A program made the position numbers and the translations under genes. Of a stretch of 64,000 nt of DNA, positions 36,912 to 45,202 are shown in pieces. The DNA lies in contig NZ_QLTA01000002.1 in NCBI RefSeq assembly GCF_003269065.1, positions 62,001 through 126,000 of the forward strand, in the 5' to 3' direction. The notes under the pieces were generated by a model. The model worked only from the letters and a program-made list of their open reading frames with translations. It had not been told where the DNA came from and did not search any database. The stretch comes from Paracidovorax anthurii. GTDB taxonomy: Bacteria; Pseudomonadota; Gammaproteobacteria; Burkholderiales; Burkholderiaceae_C. Within the stretch, counting starts at the first letter, position 1. Each line of letters starts with the position of its first letter.

Positions 36912-37835
36912 ATGCATTCCCTTCCCGATTTCTCCCAGGGCGCCGCTTTCGTGCGCGGCCGGTATGTCCCCATCGCGGAGGCGGCCATCCCGATCACCGA
37001 CTGGGGCTTCCTGCGCTCCGACGCCGCCTACGACGTGGTCACGGTGTGGGATGGCGCGTTCTTCCGGCTCGATGCCCACCTGGAGCGATTCTTCGAGAGC
37101 TGCGGGCGCTTCCGGCTCGACCCGCGCCTCACCCCGGCGGGCGTGGCGGCTGTGCTGGAGCAGTGCGTGCGCCTGTCGGGCCTGCGCAGGGCCTATGTGG
37201 AGATGATCGCCACGCGCGGCCAGCCGCCCTGGGGCTCGCGCGATCCGCGCGAGGCGGTGAACCAGTTCTATGCCTTCGCCGTGCCCTATGTCTGGATCGC
37301 CAGCGCCGAGCAGCGCGAGCGCGGGCTGCACCTCGTGGTGAGCGACGTGCAGCGCATCCCCGCGCGCAGCGTGGACCCGCGTGCCAAGAACTACCACTGG
37401 AACGACCTCACCATGGGCCTGCTGGCCGCGCTGGACGCGGGTGGCGATACCGTGGTGCTCACCGACGGCGCCGGCCACGTCGTGGAGGGGCCGGGCTTCA
37501 ACGTGTTCTGCGTGGACGAGCGCGGCACGGTCGTGACGCCGGCCGAGGGCATGCTGGAGGGCATCACCCGGCGCACGGTGATCGAGATGGCGCAGGCGCT
37601 GGCGGTGCCGCTGCAGGAGCGTGCCCTGCCGGCCGGCGAGCTGCGCGGCGCACGCGAGGTGTTCATCTCCAGCTCCGGCGGCGGCGTGATGCCGGTCACC
37701 CGCGTGGATGGCCGGCCGGTGGGCGACGGTGCCGTCGGGCCGGTCACGCGGCGGTTCGTGGCGACCTACTGGGCCTGGCATGCCGACGAGCGCTTGCGTC
37801 GGCCGGTGGACTACGGGAGCCGGGCCCCGGACTGA
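36912..37835 (+). CDS. Class IV PLP aminotransferase (branched-chain/D-amino-acid transaminase-like)
   Basis: 307 residues, fold type IV. Visible: RGRYVPIAEAAIPITDWGFLRSDAAYD (N-terminal signature), the PLP lysine in VDPRAKNYHWNDL, and the Glu region VVEGPGFNVFCVDERGTVVTP, EGMLEGITRRTVIEMA. Family members include IlvE, D-alanine transaminase and PabC; the residues seen do not separate these. It stands alone between the repeat-bearing intergenic DNA and the convergent kinase gene. Confidence 0.88.
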   Translation: MHSLPDFSQGAAFVRGRYVPIAEAAIPITDWGFLRSDAAYDVVTVWDGAFFRLDAHLERFFESCGRFRLDPRLTPAGVAAVLEQCVRLSGLRRAYVEMIATRGQPPWGSRDPREAVNQFYAFAVPYVWIASAEQRERGLHLVVSDVQRIPARSVDPRAKNYHWNDLTMGLLAALDAGGDTVVLTDGAGHVVEGPGFNVFCVDERGTVVTPAEGMLEGITRRTVIEMAQALAVPLQERALPAGELRGAREVFISSSGGGVMPVTRVDGRPVGDGAVGPVTRRFVATYWAWHADERLRRPVDYGSRAPD

Positions 37836-37884
37836 AGCGGCTCCACCGCAGGCGCGCGCGGGGCTTCAGAACGTGTTCTCATTC

Positions 37885-40425
37885 TCAGAGCAGCGGGGCC
37901 GAGGCCGTGTCCGTCGGGCCGCGCGCGGGCAGCTCGATGTGGAAGACCGCGCCTCCCCCGGGCACGTTGCGGGCGTAGATGCGGCCTTCCAGGGCATCGA
38001 TGATCTTGCGGCAGATCGCGAGGCCCAGGCCGGTGCCGCCCGAGCCGTCCTTGGTGAGGCTCGATTGCGCGAAAGCGTCGAAGATGCGCTCGAGCTCGTC
38101 CGGCGGAATGCCCGGGCCCTGGTCTTCCACCTCGATGTGGATGTGGTCGCCGGCGTCCGCGTCGGCGCGCAGGTGGATGGGCGTTTCCTCGGGCGAGAAC
38201 TTGATGGCGTTGGCCAGCAGGTTGCGCACGACCTGCTGGAAGCGCAGCGGGTCGGCCCGCACGACGAGCGGCCGGTCCGGGAGGTCGAGCCGCAACTCCT
38301 GCCGGCGCGAGGCGAGCAGGGGCTGCAGTTCGCGCGCGACGGAGCGGATGTGGCCGCGCAGGTCGGTCCGCTCCAGGTGGAAGGTGCCGATGGCGCTTTC
38401 GATCTTGGCGACGTCGAGCAGGTCGTTGACGAGCGCGAGCATGCGCTGCCCGGCCACGAGGATGTCCGAGAACATCGGGGCCAGGCGCGTGTCGCCGCTG
38501 CGCGCCACGCCCAGCTCGGCGAAGCCGATGATGGACTGCAGCGGGGTGCGCAGTTCATGGCTCATGTTGGCCACGAACTCGGCGCGGGTGCGCGCGGCTT
38601 CTTCGGCGGCATCGTGGGCTTCGCGCGTGGCGCGTTCGGCTTCGCGGAACTCGCTGATGTCCATGAGGATGCTCAGCACGCCGGTCACGCCGCCGCGCTC
38701 GTCGTGCACGGCGGCCTTGAGCACGCGGGTGGCGCGGCGCGTGCCGTCGCCATAGGACAGCTCCAGCTCCAGCGACGTGCCGCCACCGCTCTCCGCGAGC
38801 GCCGCATCGTCGCGGGACTGGCGGGGGTAGAGCTCCAGGCTGCGGCCGACGACCTTGTCGCGGGGGCGCCCGATCGCCAGTTCCCAGGCGCGGTTGACGA
38901 GGATCACCCGGTGCTCCCGGTTGGTGAGCATCATCGGCTGCGGGCTCGTCTCCAGCAGCAGGTTCTGGAAGGCGAGCTGCGCCCGCAGCCGTTGATGGGC
39001 CTGCTCGCGCTCGGTCGAGTCCACCGCGCTGCCGGCGAAGGCCTTGATGCCGCCCCTGGCGCCGTCGCGCAGCGGCACGATCGCCACGTCGAGCACGCGC
39101 TCGTCGCCGTAGCGGTCGCGCAGGCGCACCTGGCAGGCGCGCAGGCTCGCGTCGGCGTGGGGGTCCAGCATGGCGGCCATGTCGCCCTGGCTCGATGGCG
39201 CCACCAGATCCTGCAGTCGCTGGCCGACGGCACTCGCGGGGGGCTGGCCGATGAGCGTGGTCCAGCGGGCGTTGACGTAGGTGAGCGCGCCGTTCTCGTC
39301 GGTGCGGAAGATGAGCTCCTGGACGCTGCGCAGCAGCAGCGCCAGATCCTGCTCGTTGCGGGCGATGCGCGCCTGGGCGGCATCCACGGCCCGCTGCGCG
39401 GCTTCGCGCGCCCGCAGGCTGCGCCACGCGATCCAGGTGAGGGCGAGCGCCAGTAGCACCATCAGCAGCCCCATGGCCAGGAACTGGTAGGCCTCCCAGA
39501 ACCAGCGCTGCAGCGCCGCCGCGTAGGGTTCCTCGACGATCACCACCAGCGGCTTGCCGTGCGACGCCCGGTACGCGAGGATCCGGTCCTTGCCCAGCAC
39601 GCCGGTGCCGACATAGCTGCCGTGCTCGCTGCGCGGCAGGTAGCTGGTGAACACCGGCAGCTTCGAGAGGTTCCACCCCGCGAGGTTGTGCGTGGTGATG
39701 GAGGAGGCCAGAACGTGGCCGCTGTCCGTGGCGATCACCGCGTCGTAGCTCAGCGATTCGAGTGCCAGGTACTGGAAGTTCGAGAGCGCGTCGGGGTTCA
39801 TGAGCCCGACGAGCTGCAGCACGGCGCCGCTCTCGTCCCGGAAGCCCTGCAGCATGGGCACGAACGAGAGTCCTGGGGGGACGGCGGCGGGTGGGCTGTC
39901 ACGGCGCAGGCTGGCGAGCCCGCGCCCGGAAAGGGGCGCGCCGATGTGCTGCCGGCCCGGCTCCAGCCAGGGGCCGAGCCGTTCCCGGTCGATCTTGATG
40001 CCCGTGGCGGCGGGATCGGTGCTCGAGAGCACCCGGCCGTCTTCGCCCACGATCGAGACGCTGCGCATGAACGGCAGGGCGGCGAGCACCTGCCGCATGG
40101 CGTCGTCCGTGGCCTGGGGGTCGTCCCGGCTGCCCGACATCGCCGGCATGTGCGCGAGCGTGGCCAGCACCACCTCGCCGGCCTCGAAGGTGCGCGTGGT
40201 CTGGTCTTCCAGGACCCGGGCCAGCAGTTGCGCCTGGGTGATGCTGGCTGCCAGGGAGCTGCGCATGTCGCCCACCCCCACCGCGATGGTGGTGATGAGC
40301 GCCCCGGCGGCGGCGGCCAGCCCCGCGGCCAGCACCAGGGCGCTGGCCGGCTGGCGGGACGCGCGCCGCGCGAGTGTCCGGAAGGCTCCGTTGAACGGTA
40401 TGCCGCGCAGTACCTGGCGCATCAT
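37885..40425 (-). CDS. PAS-domain sensor histidine kinase with periplasmic sensor
   Basis: 846 residues. TM1 (about 28-51), a large periplasmic sensor (about 55-305, dCACHE-like in size), TM2 (about 312-334), two PAS domains (about 360-475 and 485-595), then the H-box FVANMSHELRTPLQSIIGF (His 623) and an ATPase ending GTGLGLAICRKI. It has no receiver of its own. Its start overlaps the stop of the upstream binding-protein gene (ATGA), and a lone receiver gene precedes that, so the three form one leftward operon. Confidence 0.9.
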   Translation of the reverse strand: MMRQVLRGIPFNGAFRTLARRASRQPASALVLAAGLAAAAGALITTIAVGVGDMRSSLAASITQAQLLARVLEDQTTRTFEAGEVVLATLAHMPAMSGSRDDPQATDDAMRQVLAALPFMRSVSIVGEDGRVLSSTDPAATGIKIDRERLGPWLEPGRQHIGAPLSGRGLASLRRDSPPAAVPPGLSFVPMLQGFRDESGAVLQLVGLMNPDALSNFQYLALESLSYDAVIATDSGHVLASSITTHNLAGWNLSKLPVFTSYLPRSEHGSYVGTGVLGKDRILAYRASHGKPLVVIVEEPYAAALQRWFWEAYQFLAMGLLMVLLALALTWIAWRSLRAREAAQRAVDAAQARIARNEQDLALLLRSVQELIFRTDENGALTYVNARWTTLIGQPPASAVGQRLQDLVAPSSQGDMAAMLDPHADASLRACQVRLRDRYGDERVLDVAIVPLRDGARGGIKAFAGSAVDSTEREQAHQRLRAQLAFQNLLLETSPQPMMLTNREHRVILVNRAWELAIGRPRDKVVGRSLELYPRQSRDDAALAESGGGTSLELELSYGDGTRRATRVLKAAVHDERGGVTGVLSILMDISEFREAERATREAHDAAEEAARTRAEFVANMSHELRTPLQSIIGFAELGVARSGDTRLAPMFSDILVAGQRMLALVNDLLDVAKIESAIGTFHLERTDLRGHIRSVARELQPLLASRRQELRLDLPDRPLVVRADPLRFQQVVRNLLANAIKFSPEETPIHLRADADAGDHIHIEVEDQGPGIPPDELERIFDAFAQSSLTKDGSGGTGLGLAICRKIIDALEGRIYARNVPGGGAVFHIELPARGPTDTASAPLL

Positions 40426-41339
40426 GGAATCACCAGCGGGCCGAGCCCGTGGTGGTCGGCCGCCGCGCGCAGCCGTCCGTCGCTCTGGATGCGGCCCACG
40501 AAGGCATCCACCGTCGCGAGCCATTCCGCATCGCCCGGACGCACCGCGTAGGCGGAGGGGATGACGAAGAAGGGCTCGGGCGGCTGGATGATGCGGACCC
40601 AGTCCGCGCTGTCCAGCAGGCGCCGGGCGTAGGCATAGTTGGTGATGAACACGTCCACGCGTCCGGCCATGAGTTCGCGCTCGCGGTTGCCGGGGGGCTT
40701 CACCGTCACCATGGTGGCGTTTTTCAGCCGCTCCGCCAGCACGGTCCCGATCAGGCTGCCGTTCTGCACGGCCACCACCACGCCGGGCCGGTCGATGTCG
40801 GCCCATTGCCTGACCACCGGGTTGCTCTTGGTGGTGACGGCATACAGGTCGCTGCGCAGATAGGGCCGGGTGAACTGGACATCCCGGAATCGGGGCGGCA
40901 GCGTGCCGAGGGCGAACATGGCCACGTCGCAGCGCCGGACCTGCAGGTCGTGCGCGACCTGGTCGAGCGACGAGTCCACGTAGCGCACCCGCACGCCCAG
41001 TTCCTGCGCGAACTGCCGGGAGAGTTCGATGTCGAGGCCGCTCAGCTCCTGCGTGCGCGGATTGCGGTACGTGATGCCGTGGTAGTCGGGCCAGATGCAG
41101 ACGAGCACTTCTCCCCGGGATTTCACGCGGTCGAGGACCATGCCGGCATGCACGGGGCCGGTCTGGCACAGCATGGCCCCCCAGGCCAGCAGCCCGAGGA
41201 GCAGAAAGAGGGGCGAGGGTCGGTGGGAAAACGGGCGCAGGATGGCCCGTGCGCCCGCGCGTGGCTTGCGGCAGGGCGCTGGCGGCGGGTGCCGCTGGAT
41301 GGGGTGCGGGGGTCGCCGCTGCCGCCTGTCCGGGCCCAT
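40422..41339 (-). CDS. Periplasmic solute-binding protein (SBP family 3-like)
   Basis: 305 residues. Basic N terminus, hydrophobic export segment (about 38-65, SPLFLLLGLLAWGAMLCQTG), then a PBPb-like fold: GEVLVCIWPDYHGITYRNPRTQ, GLDIELSRQFAQELGVRVRYVD, FTRPYLRSDLYAVTT and GRVDVFITNYAYARRLL. There are no ABC permease or ATPase genes nearby; instead the gene overlaps a sensor kinase gene. It is likely a ligand-capturing sensor partner rather than a transport component. Ligand unknown. Confidence 0.85.
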   Translation of the reverse strand: MGPDRRQRRPPHPIQRHPPPAPCRKPRAGARAILRPFSHRPSPLFLLLGLLAWGAMLCQTGPVHAGMVLDRVKSRGEVLVCIWPDYHGITYRNPRTQELSGLDIELSRQFAQELGVRVRYVDSSLDQVAHDLQVRRCDVAMFALGTLPPRFRDVQFTRPYLRSDLYAVTTKSNPVVRQWADIDRPGVVVAVQNGSLIGTVLAERLKNATMVTVKPPGNRERELMAGRVDVFITNYAYARRLLDSADWVRIIQPPEPFFVIPSAYAVRPGDAEWLATVDAFVGRIQSDGRLRAAADHHGLGPLVIP

Positions 41340-41343
41340 GGAA

Positions 41344-41730
41344 TCAGATGCCCGCCATGGGCATGGTCGGGCCGAGCCGCCGAACGGCTTCGGCGACCTG
41401 CAGGGTGCTGAAGGGCTTGGCGAAGAAGCCGCTGGCACCCGCCTGCTGTCCGGCGGCGCGGTCCTGGACGCTGTCGCGTGCGCTGAGCATGATCACCTCG
41501 GTATGCGCCAGCGCGGGGCAGGCCCGGATGCGGCGGCAGACCTCGAAGCCGTCGAGGTCCCCCGGCATCATCACGTCCAGAAGCACCACGTCCGGCCGTG
41601 CGGCCTGCGCGATGGACCAGGCGCTGGCACCGCTGTCCGCCTCGTGCAGCTCCATGTCGCCGCCTTCCAGCGTCATGCGCAGCAACCGGCGAATCTCGGC
41701 GTGGTCATCGACGATGAGTACGGTTTTCAT
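41344..41730 (-). CDS. Single-domain response regulator (CheY-like receiver)
   Basis: 128 residues, receiver only. Acidic pair VDDH, phospho-acceptor in VVLLDVMMPG (Asp 52), Ser in IMLSARD and Lys in FFAKPFS are all present. First gene of the leftward receiver / binding protein / kinase operon, with a 4-base gap to the next gene. Without an output domain it may act as a phosphate shuttle. Confidence 0.92.
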   Translation of the reverse strand: MKTVLIVDDHAEIRRLLRMTLEGGDMELHEADSGASAWSIAQAARPDVVLLDVMMPGDLDGFEVCRRIRACPALAHTEVIMLSARDSVQDRAAGQQAGASGFFAKPFSTLQVAEAVRRLGPTMPMAGI

Positions 41731-41853
41731 GGAAACTGCGAATACAAAAAGAAAGGGGTGAATGGATCATATTTACTAGATTTAATATCTGCAAGTGCCC
41801 AGCATCTCCGTGATTGCCCTCGGCTGCGAACTTATGGTCCGGAGCGGGGCACA

Positions 41854-42492
41854 ATGCCTGCTATGCCGAATTCCGACGATTCACTGCGCGACCACTACAC
41901 GACCCTTGAAACCGCCAAATTGCTAGGGATGGCCGTCCGTTCCATACAGCTCATGGTGGACCGGGGAGAGTTGGAGGCGTGGAAGACGCCCGGTGGCCAT
42001 CGGCGGATCTCCCGGGAGTCGGTCGAGCGCTGGTTGCGCTCACGCGAGGTGGGCGCGGAGCCCCATGCCTCGCCGCCGCCGCCCTCTGCGCGCGGCGGGG
42101 CCGCCACGGCCCGGCGCCGGGTGCTGCTCATCGAGGATTCGGTCCATTACCAGAACCTCATCCGCCTGCTGCTCGAGCAGCAGTTCCCTGAAGTGGAACT
42201 GCACATCGCCAGCGATGGCATCGCGGGACTGGCGATGTGCGGCAAGCTCGAACCCGACGTGCTCATCGTGGACATCCTCCTGCCGGGGCTCGATGGCGCC
42301 GCGCTCATCACCAGCCTGCGCTCGCATCCGCAGTTCGCCCGGCTGCAGCTCATCGTGGTGACTTCGCTGGATGAAGCCGAACGCGCACCGTATGCCTTCG
42401 CGCTCCAGGGCCTCACGGTGATCCAGAAGTCGGTGCTGGTGGCGCACCTGCCGCAGGCGCTGCGCGCATTGACGGTCCTGTCACGCGGGTGA
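41854..42492 (+). CDS. Excisionase/MerR-type HTH fused to a C-terminal receiver
   Basis: 212 residues. The N-terminal HTH (about 15-62: TLETAKLLGMAVRSIQLMVDRGEL, then EAWKTPGGHRRISRESVERWL) is of the excisionase/MerR-like kind. A Pro/Ala linker leads to a complete receiver (about 88-210; LLIEDS, phospho-Asp in VLIVDILLPGLDG at 140, VVTS, QKS). Domain order is reversed from ordinary response regulators. The ATG at 41854 has GGAG nine bases upstream. Divergent from the receiver gene at 41730; the next gene begins four bases after its stop. Confidence 0.9.
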   Translation: MPAMPNSDDSLRDHYTTLETAKLLGMAVRSIQLMVDRGELEAWKTPGGHRRISRESVERWLRSREVGAEPHASPPPPSARGGAATARRRVLLIEDSVHYQNLIRLLLEQQFPEVELHIASDGIAGLAMCGKLEPDVLIVDILLPGLDGAALITSLRSHPQFARLQLIVVTSLDEAERAPYAFALQGLTVIQKSVLVAHLPQALRALTVLSRG

Positions 42493-42496
42493 CTCC

Positions 42497-43294
42497 ATGT
42501 CAACCGAGCCTGGCGCCGCCCGGCCCTGTGTCCTGCTGGTCGAGGACGATCCCTCCGTGGCGCGCTTCGTCGCCATGGCACTCGAAACCCTGCCCGTCAG
42601 CGTCCAGAACTGCGCCAGCGTGGAAGCCGCGCTGGCGTGGCTGGAGTGCCATCGTGCCGCGCTGGTCATTACCGACCTGATGATGCCCGGGGAGTCCGGC
42701 GCCGGCTTGCTTCGCCGCCTGCATGCCACGCCGGCCCTGGCCGCGGGAGCGCGCATCGTGGTGCTCAGCGCCGGTCTGGACCATCTGGTCCGGCAGGATC
42801 TGGCCTCCTGGGGCGCGTGGCGGGCGCTCTCCAAGCCCGTGCCGGTGGCCGAGCTGGAAGCCTGCGTGCGCGAGGCCCTGGCGGATGTCTTGTCGCCGCC
42901 AGCCGCCGCACTGGCGGATAGGGAACCCACGCATGCCAAAGGCCAGCCGGTGGGTGGAGGGCGGCCCGATGCTGCCACCATCACGGCGGAGGAGGCGGCC
43001 ATCCAGGAGTATTTCGCGGGGAACGCGGAGCTGTTCCATGCCTACCGGGAAGGCTGCATCGCGCAGTTCGTCCACGATGCGGTCCAGGGCGACCTCGCGT
43101 TGGAAATCGGGGACCTGCCGGCCCTGCGCCGGCTGTGCCACAGCCTGGCCAGCGTGCTGCGCACCCTGGGGCGGCCGGCCGACGGGCTCCTTGCACGCAC
43201 GATCGAGATCGCGGCCCGGGACCACGATGTGTCTGCTGCACGCCACCATTGGGCTTCGTTGCGGCGGCGTTTGGCTTTTCCGGGGAGAGAATGA
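42497..43294 (+). CDS. Receiver-Hpt phosphotransfer protein
   Basis: 265 residues. Receiver (about 10-132) with VEDD, Asp 60 in ALVITDLMMPGESG and Lys 113 in LSKPV. After a linker comes an Hpt-like helical domain (about 165-262) with LRRLCHSLASVLRTLG, whose His 215 sits in the HxL..S....G pattern of Hpt proteins. It could relay phosphate between the PAS kinase at 37885 and the HTH-receiver upstream of it. Followed by a chemoreceptor gene. Confidence 0.87.
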   Translation: MSTEPGAARPCVLLVEDDPSVARFVAMALETLPVSVQNCASVEAALAWLECHRAALVITDLMMPGESGAGLLRRLHATPALAAGARIVVLSAGLDHLVRQDLASWGAWRALSKPVPVAELEACVREALADVLSPPAAALADREPTHAKGQPVGGGRPDAATITAEEAAIQEYFAGNAELFHAYREGCIAQFVHDAVQGDLALEIGDLPALRRLCHSLASVLRTLGRPADGLLARTIEIAARDHDVSAARHHWASLRRRLAFPGRE

Positions 43295-43415
43295 GCGCAG
43301 CTCGATGTGCTCAGGCGCGGCTTTGAACCTGCGTTCCATCCTGGGGAATGCTTGCAAAAACAACGCCGATAGTCTATTTGAAAAGAATAAATTGATAAAA
43401 GTAATTGTCTCTATT

Positions 43416-43432
43416 TGATGCAATTTGTATCA
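43416..43432. promoter_or_regulatory. Near-palindromic site upstream of the chemoreceptor gene
   Basis: TGATGCAATTTGTATCA: seven of eight base pairs are symmetric about a central T. It lies in a strikingly AT-rich stretch (about 43350-43440) between the receiver-Hpt gene and the chemoreceptor gene, the only likely promoter region for the latter. Regulator unknown. Confidence 0.4.
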
Positions 43433-43500
43433 TTTGTTCGTTCTTCAAGGCGACACACGCACGGGAGGGCCGTGCGAAAGCTATAACGGACGAGGTTGAT

Positions 43501-45162
43501 ATGACTTTTTTCTCCCGCATGGGAATTGCGCGGCGGCTCTATGGCGTTTCCGTCGTGCTCATCCTGGCTCTGACGGCAGCGGCGGTGCTGTCCTGGACCC
43601 AGTTGACGAACGTGGCCATGCTGGCCGAGCAGACCGGTGCGACCCGTGTGCCACAGCTCACCCGCATCGCGAGCACCGAGCTCAGCATCACCCAGATCTC
43701 CCTGCAGATCCGCCACGCCATGCTGGTGCGCTCGCCGCAGGCGCTCCAGGAGACGTTGGCCGACATCGACAGCAAGTACAAGCGCATCGCCGAGAACGAT
43801 GCGGCCTACGGGGTTGCCCTGATGAGGCCGGAGTCGCGTGAGGCGTTCCGCGCATGGCAGAAGCTCGAGCAGGAGTTCAAGCCCATCGCGGACCGTAACA
43901 TCCGCCTGGTCGTCGAGGGCCGCAAGGACGAAGCGTTCGACGTGCTGGTGGGCGAGACCATTCCGATGCGCAACCGGCTGCTGGCCTGGCTGGCGGCGGA
44001 GCGTGAGCGGCAGACGGATCTGCTGCGCAGCGAACTGGGCGGCATCCAGAAGGAGGCGACCAAGTCGCGCACGCAGCTCTCCGTGCTGGTGATGGTGATC
44101 GCCTTGGGGCTCATCGGGTTCTCCTGGTACATCGCGAACGTGCTGCGCCGCCGGGTGGAGGTTTCCCGCTCCGTGGCGGAACGGGTGCGCGACGGCAACC
44201 TCACCGTGCCGGTCGTGGATGGCAGCCGTGACGAGTTCAGCCCGTTGCTCCAGGCGCTGCAGGACATGCAGAACTCGCTCGCGGGGGTGGTTTCCACCGT
44301 GCGCCAGGGCTCCGACAGCGTGGCCACGGCCTCGGCAGAGATCGCGCAGGGCAACCACGACCTGTCGTCGCGCACCGAGCAGCAGGCCAGCGCGCTGGAG
44401 GAGACCGCGGCTTCCATGGACGAGCTGGGCGCCACCGTGCGGCAGAACGCCGACAACGCGCACCAGGCCAGCCAGCTGGCCCAGGGCGCGTCCAGTGTGG
44501 CGGTGCAGGGCGGCGAAGTCGTGGCGGAGGTCGTGCGGACCATGCGCGGCATCGACGAGAGCAGCAAGAAGATCGCGGAGATCATCGGCGTGATCGACGG
44601 CATCGCCTTCCAGACCAACATCCTGGCACTCAATGCCGCCGTGGAAGCGGCGCGCGCGGGCGAGCAGGGTCGGGGCTTCGCGGTGGTGGCTGGCGAGGTG
44701 CGCAGCCTTGCGGGCCGCAGCGCGGAGGCCGCCAAGGAAATCAAGGGGCTCATCACGGCGAGCGTGCAGCAGGTACAGCAGGGCAGTGCGCTCGTGGACA
44801 AGGCCGGATCGACCATGAACGAGGTGGTGGATTCCATCCGCCGCGTGACCGACATCGTGGCGGAGATCAGCGTGGCCAGCCGCGAGCAGAGCGCGGGCGT
44901 CGGCCAGGTGGGCGAGGCCATCACGCAGATGGACCAGGTCACGCAACAGAATGCGGCGCTGGTGGAGCAGAGCGCCGCCGCGGCGAATGCCCTGCGCTCC
45001 CAGGCGGACCAGCTCGTACAGGCCGTGGCGGTCTTCCGTGTATCGGCGACAGGGCCTGGCGCTGCGCCGCATGCCCTTGCCGGCGGACCGCGGGCCGCGC
45101 GGCCGCACCTGCCCGCGCAGGCGGATCGCATGGACATGGGGTTGCCGCAGCTCAGCGCCTGA
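43501..45162 (+). CDS. Methyl-accepting chemotaxis protein
   Basis: 553 residues. TM1 (about 15-33), a periplasmic four-helix-bundle-type sensor (about 35-190, 4HB_MCP-like), TM2 (about 195-217), HAMP, then a long cytoplasmic coiled coil with the hairpin tip [40 protein letters not shown]. Methylation-type Gln/Glu stretches flank it. The C-terminal tail is Ala/Pro-rich with no NWETF receptor-methylase tether. The ATG at 43501 is preceded by GAGGT. Its neighbours are receiver and Hpt genes, not cheA/cheW. Confidence 0.94.
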   Translation: MTFFSRMGIARRLYGVSVVLILALTAAAVLSWTQLTNVAMLAEQTGATRVPQLTRIASTELSITQISLQIRHAMLVRSPQALQETLADIDSKYKRIAENDAAYGVALMRPESREAFRAWQKLEQEFKPIADRNIRLVVEGRKDEAFDVLVGETIPMRNRLLAWLAAERERQTDLLRSELGGIQKEATKSRTQLSVLVMVIALGLIGFSWYIANVLRRRVEVSRSVAERVRDGNLTVPVVDGSRDEFSPLLQALQDMQNSLAGVVSTVRQGSDSVATASAEIAQGNHDLSSRTEQQASALEETAASMDELGATVRQNADNAHQASQLAQGASSVAVQGGEVVAEVVRTMRGIDESSKKIAEIIGVIDGIAFQTNILALNAAVEAARAGEQGRGFAVVAGEVRSLAGRSAEAAKEIKGLITASVQQVQQGSALVDKAGSTMNEVVDSIRRVTDIVAEISVASREQSAGVGQVGEAITQMDQVTQQNAALVEQSAAAANALRSQADQLVQAVAVFRVSATGPGAAPHALAGGPRAARPHLPAQADRMDMGLPQLSA

Positions 45163-45202
45163 CCCGGGCGGCATTGGCGGCTAGCCCGGTGCGTCGCCCT
45201 GT

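Noticed and set aside
40422-41339. ABC transporter component annotation for the solute-binding protein
   Set aside because: No permease or ATPase genes are nearby and the gene overlaps a sensor kinase gene, so a sensory role fits better.
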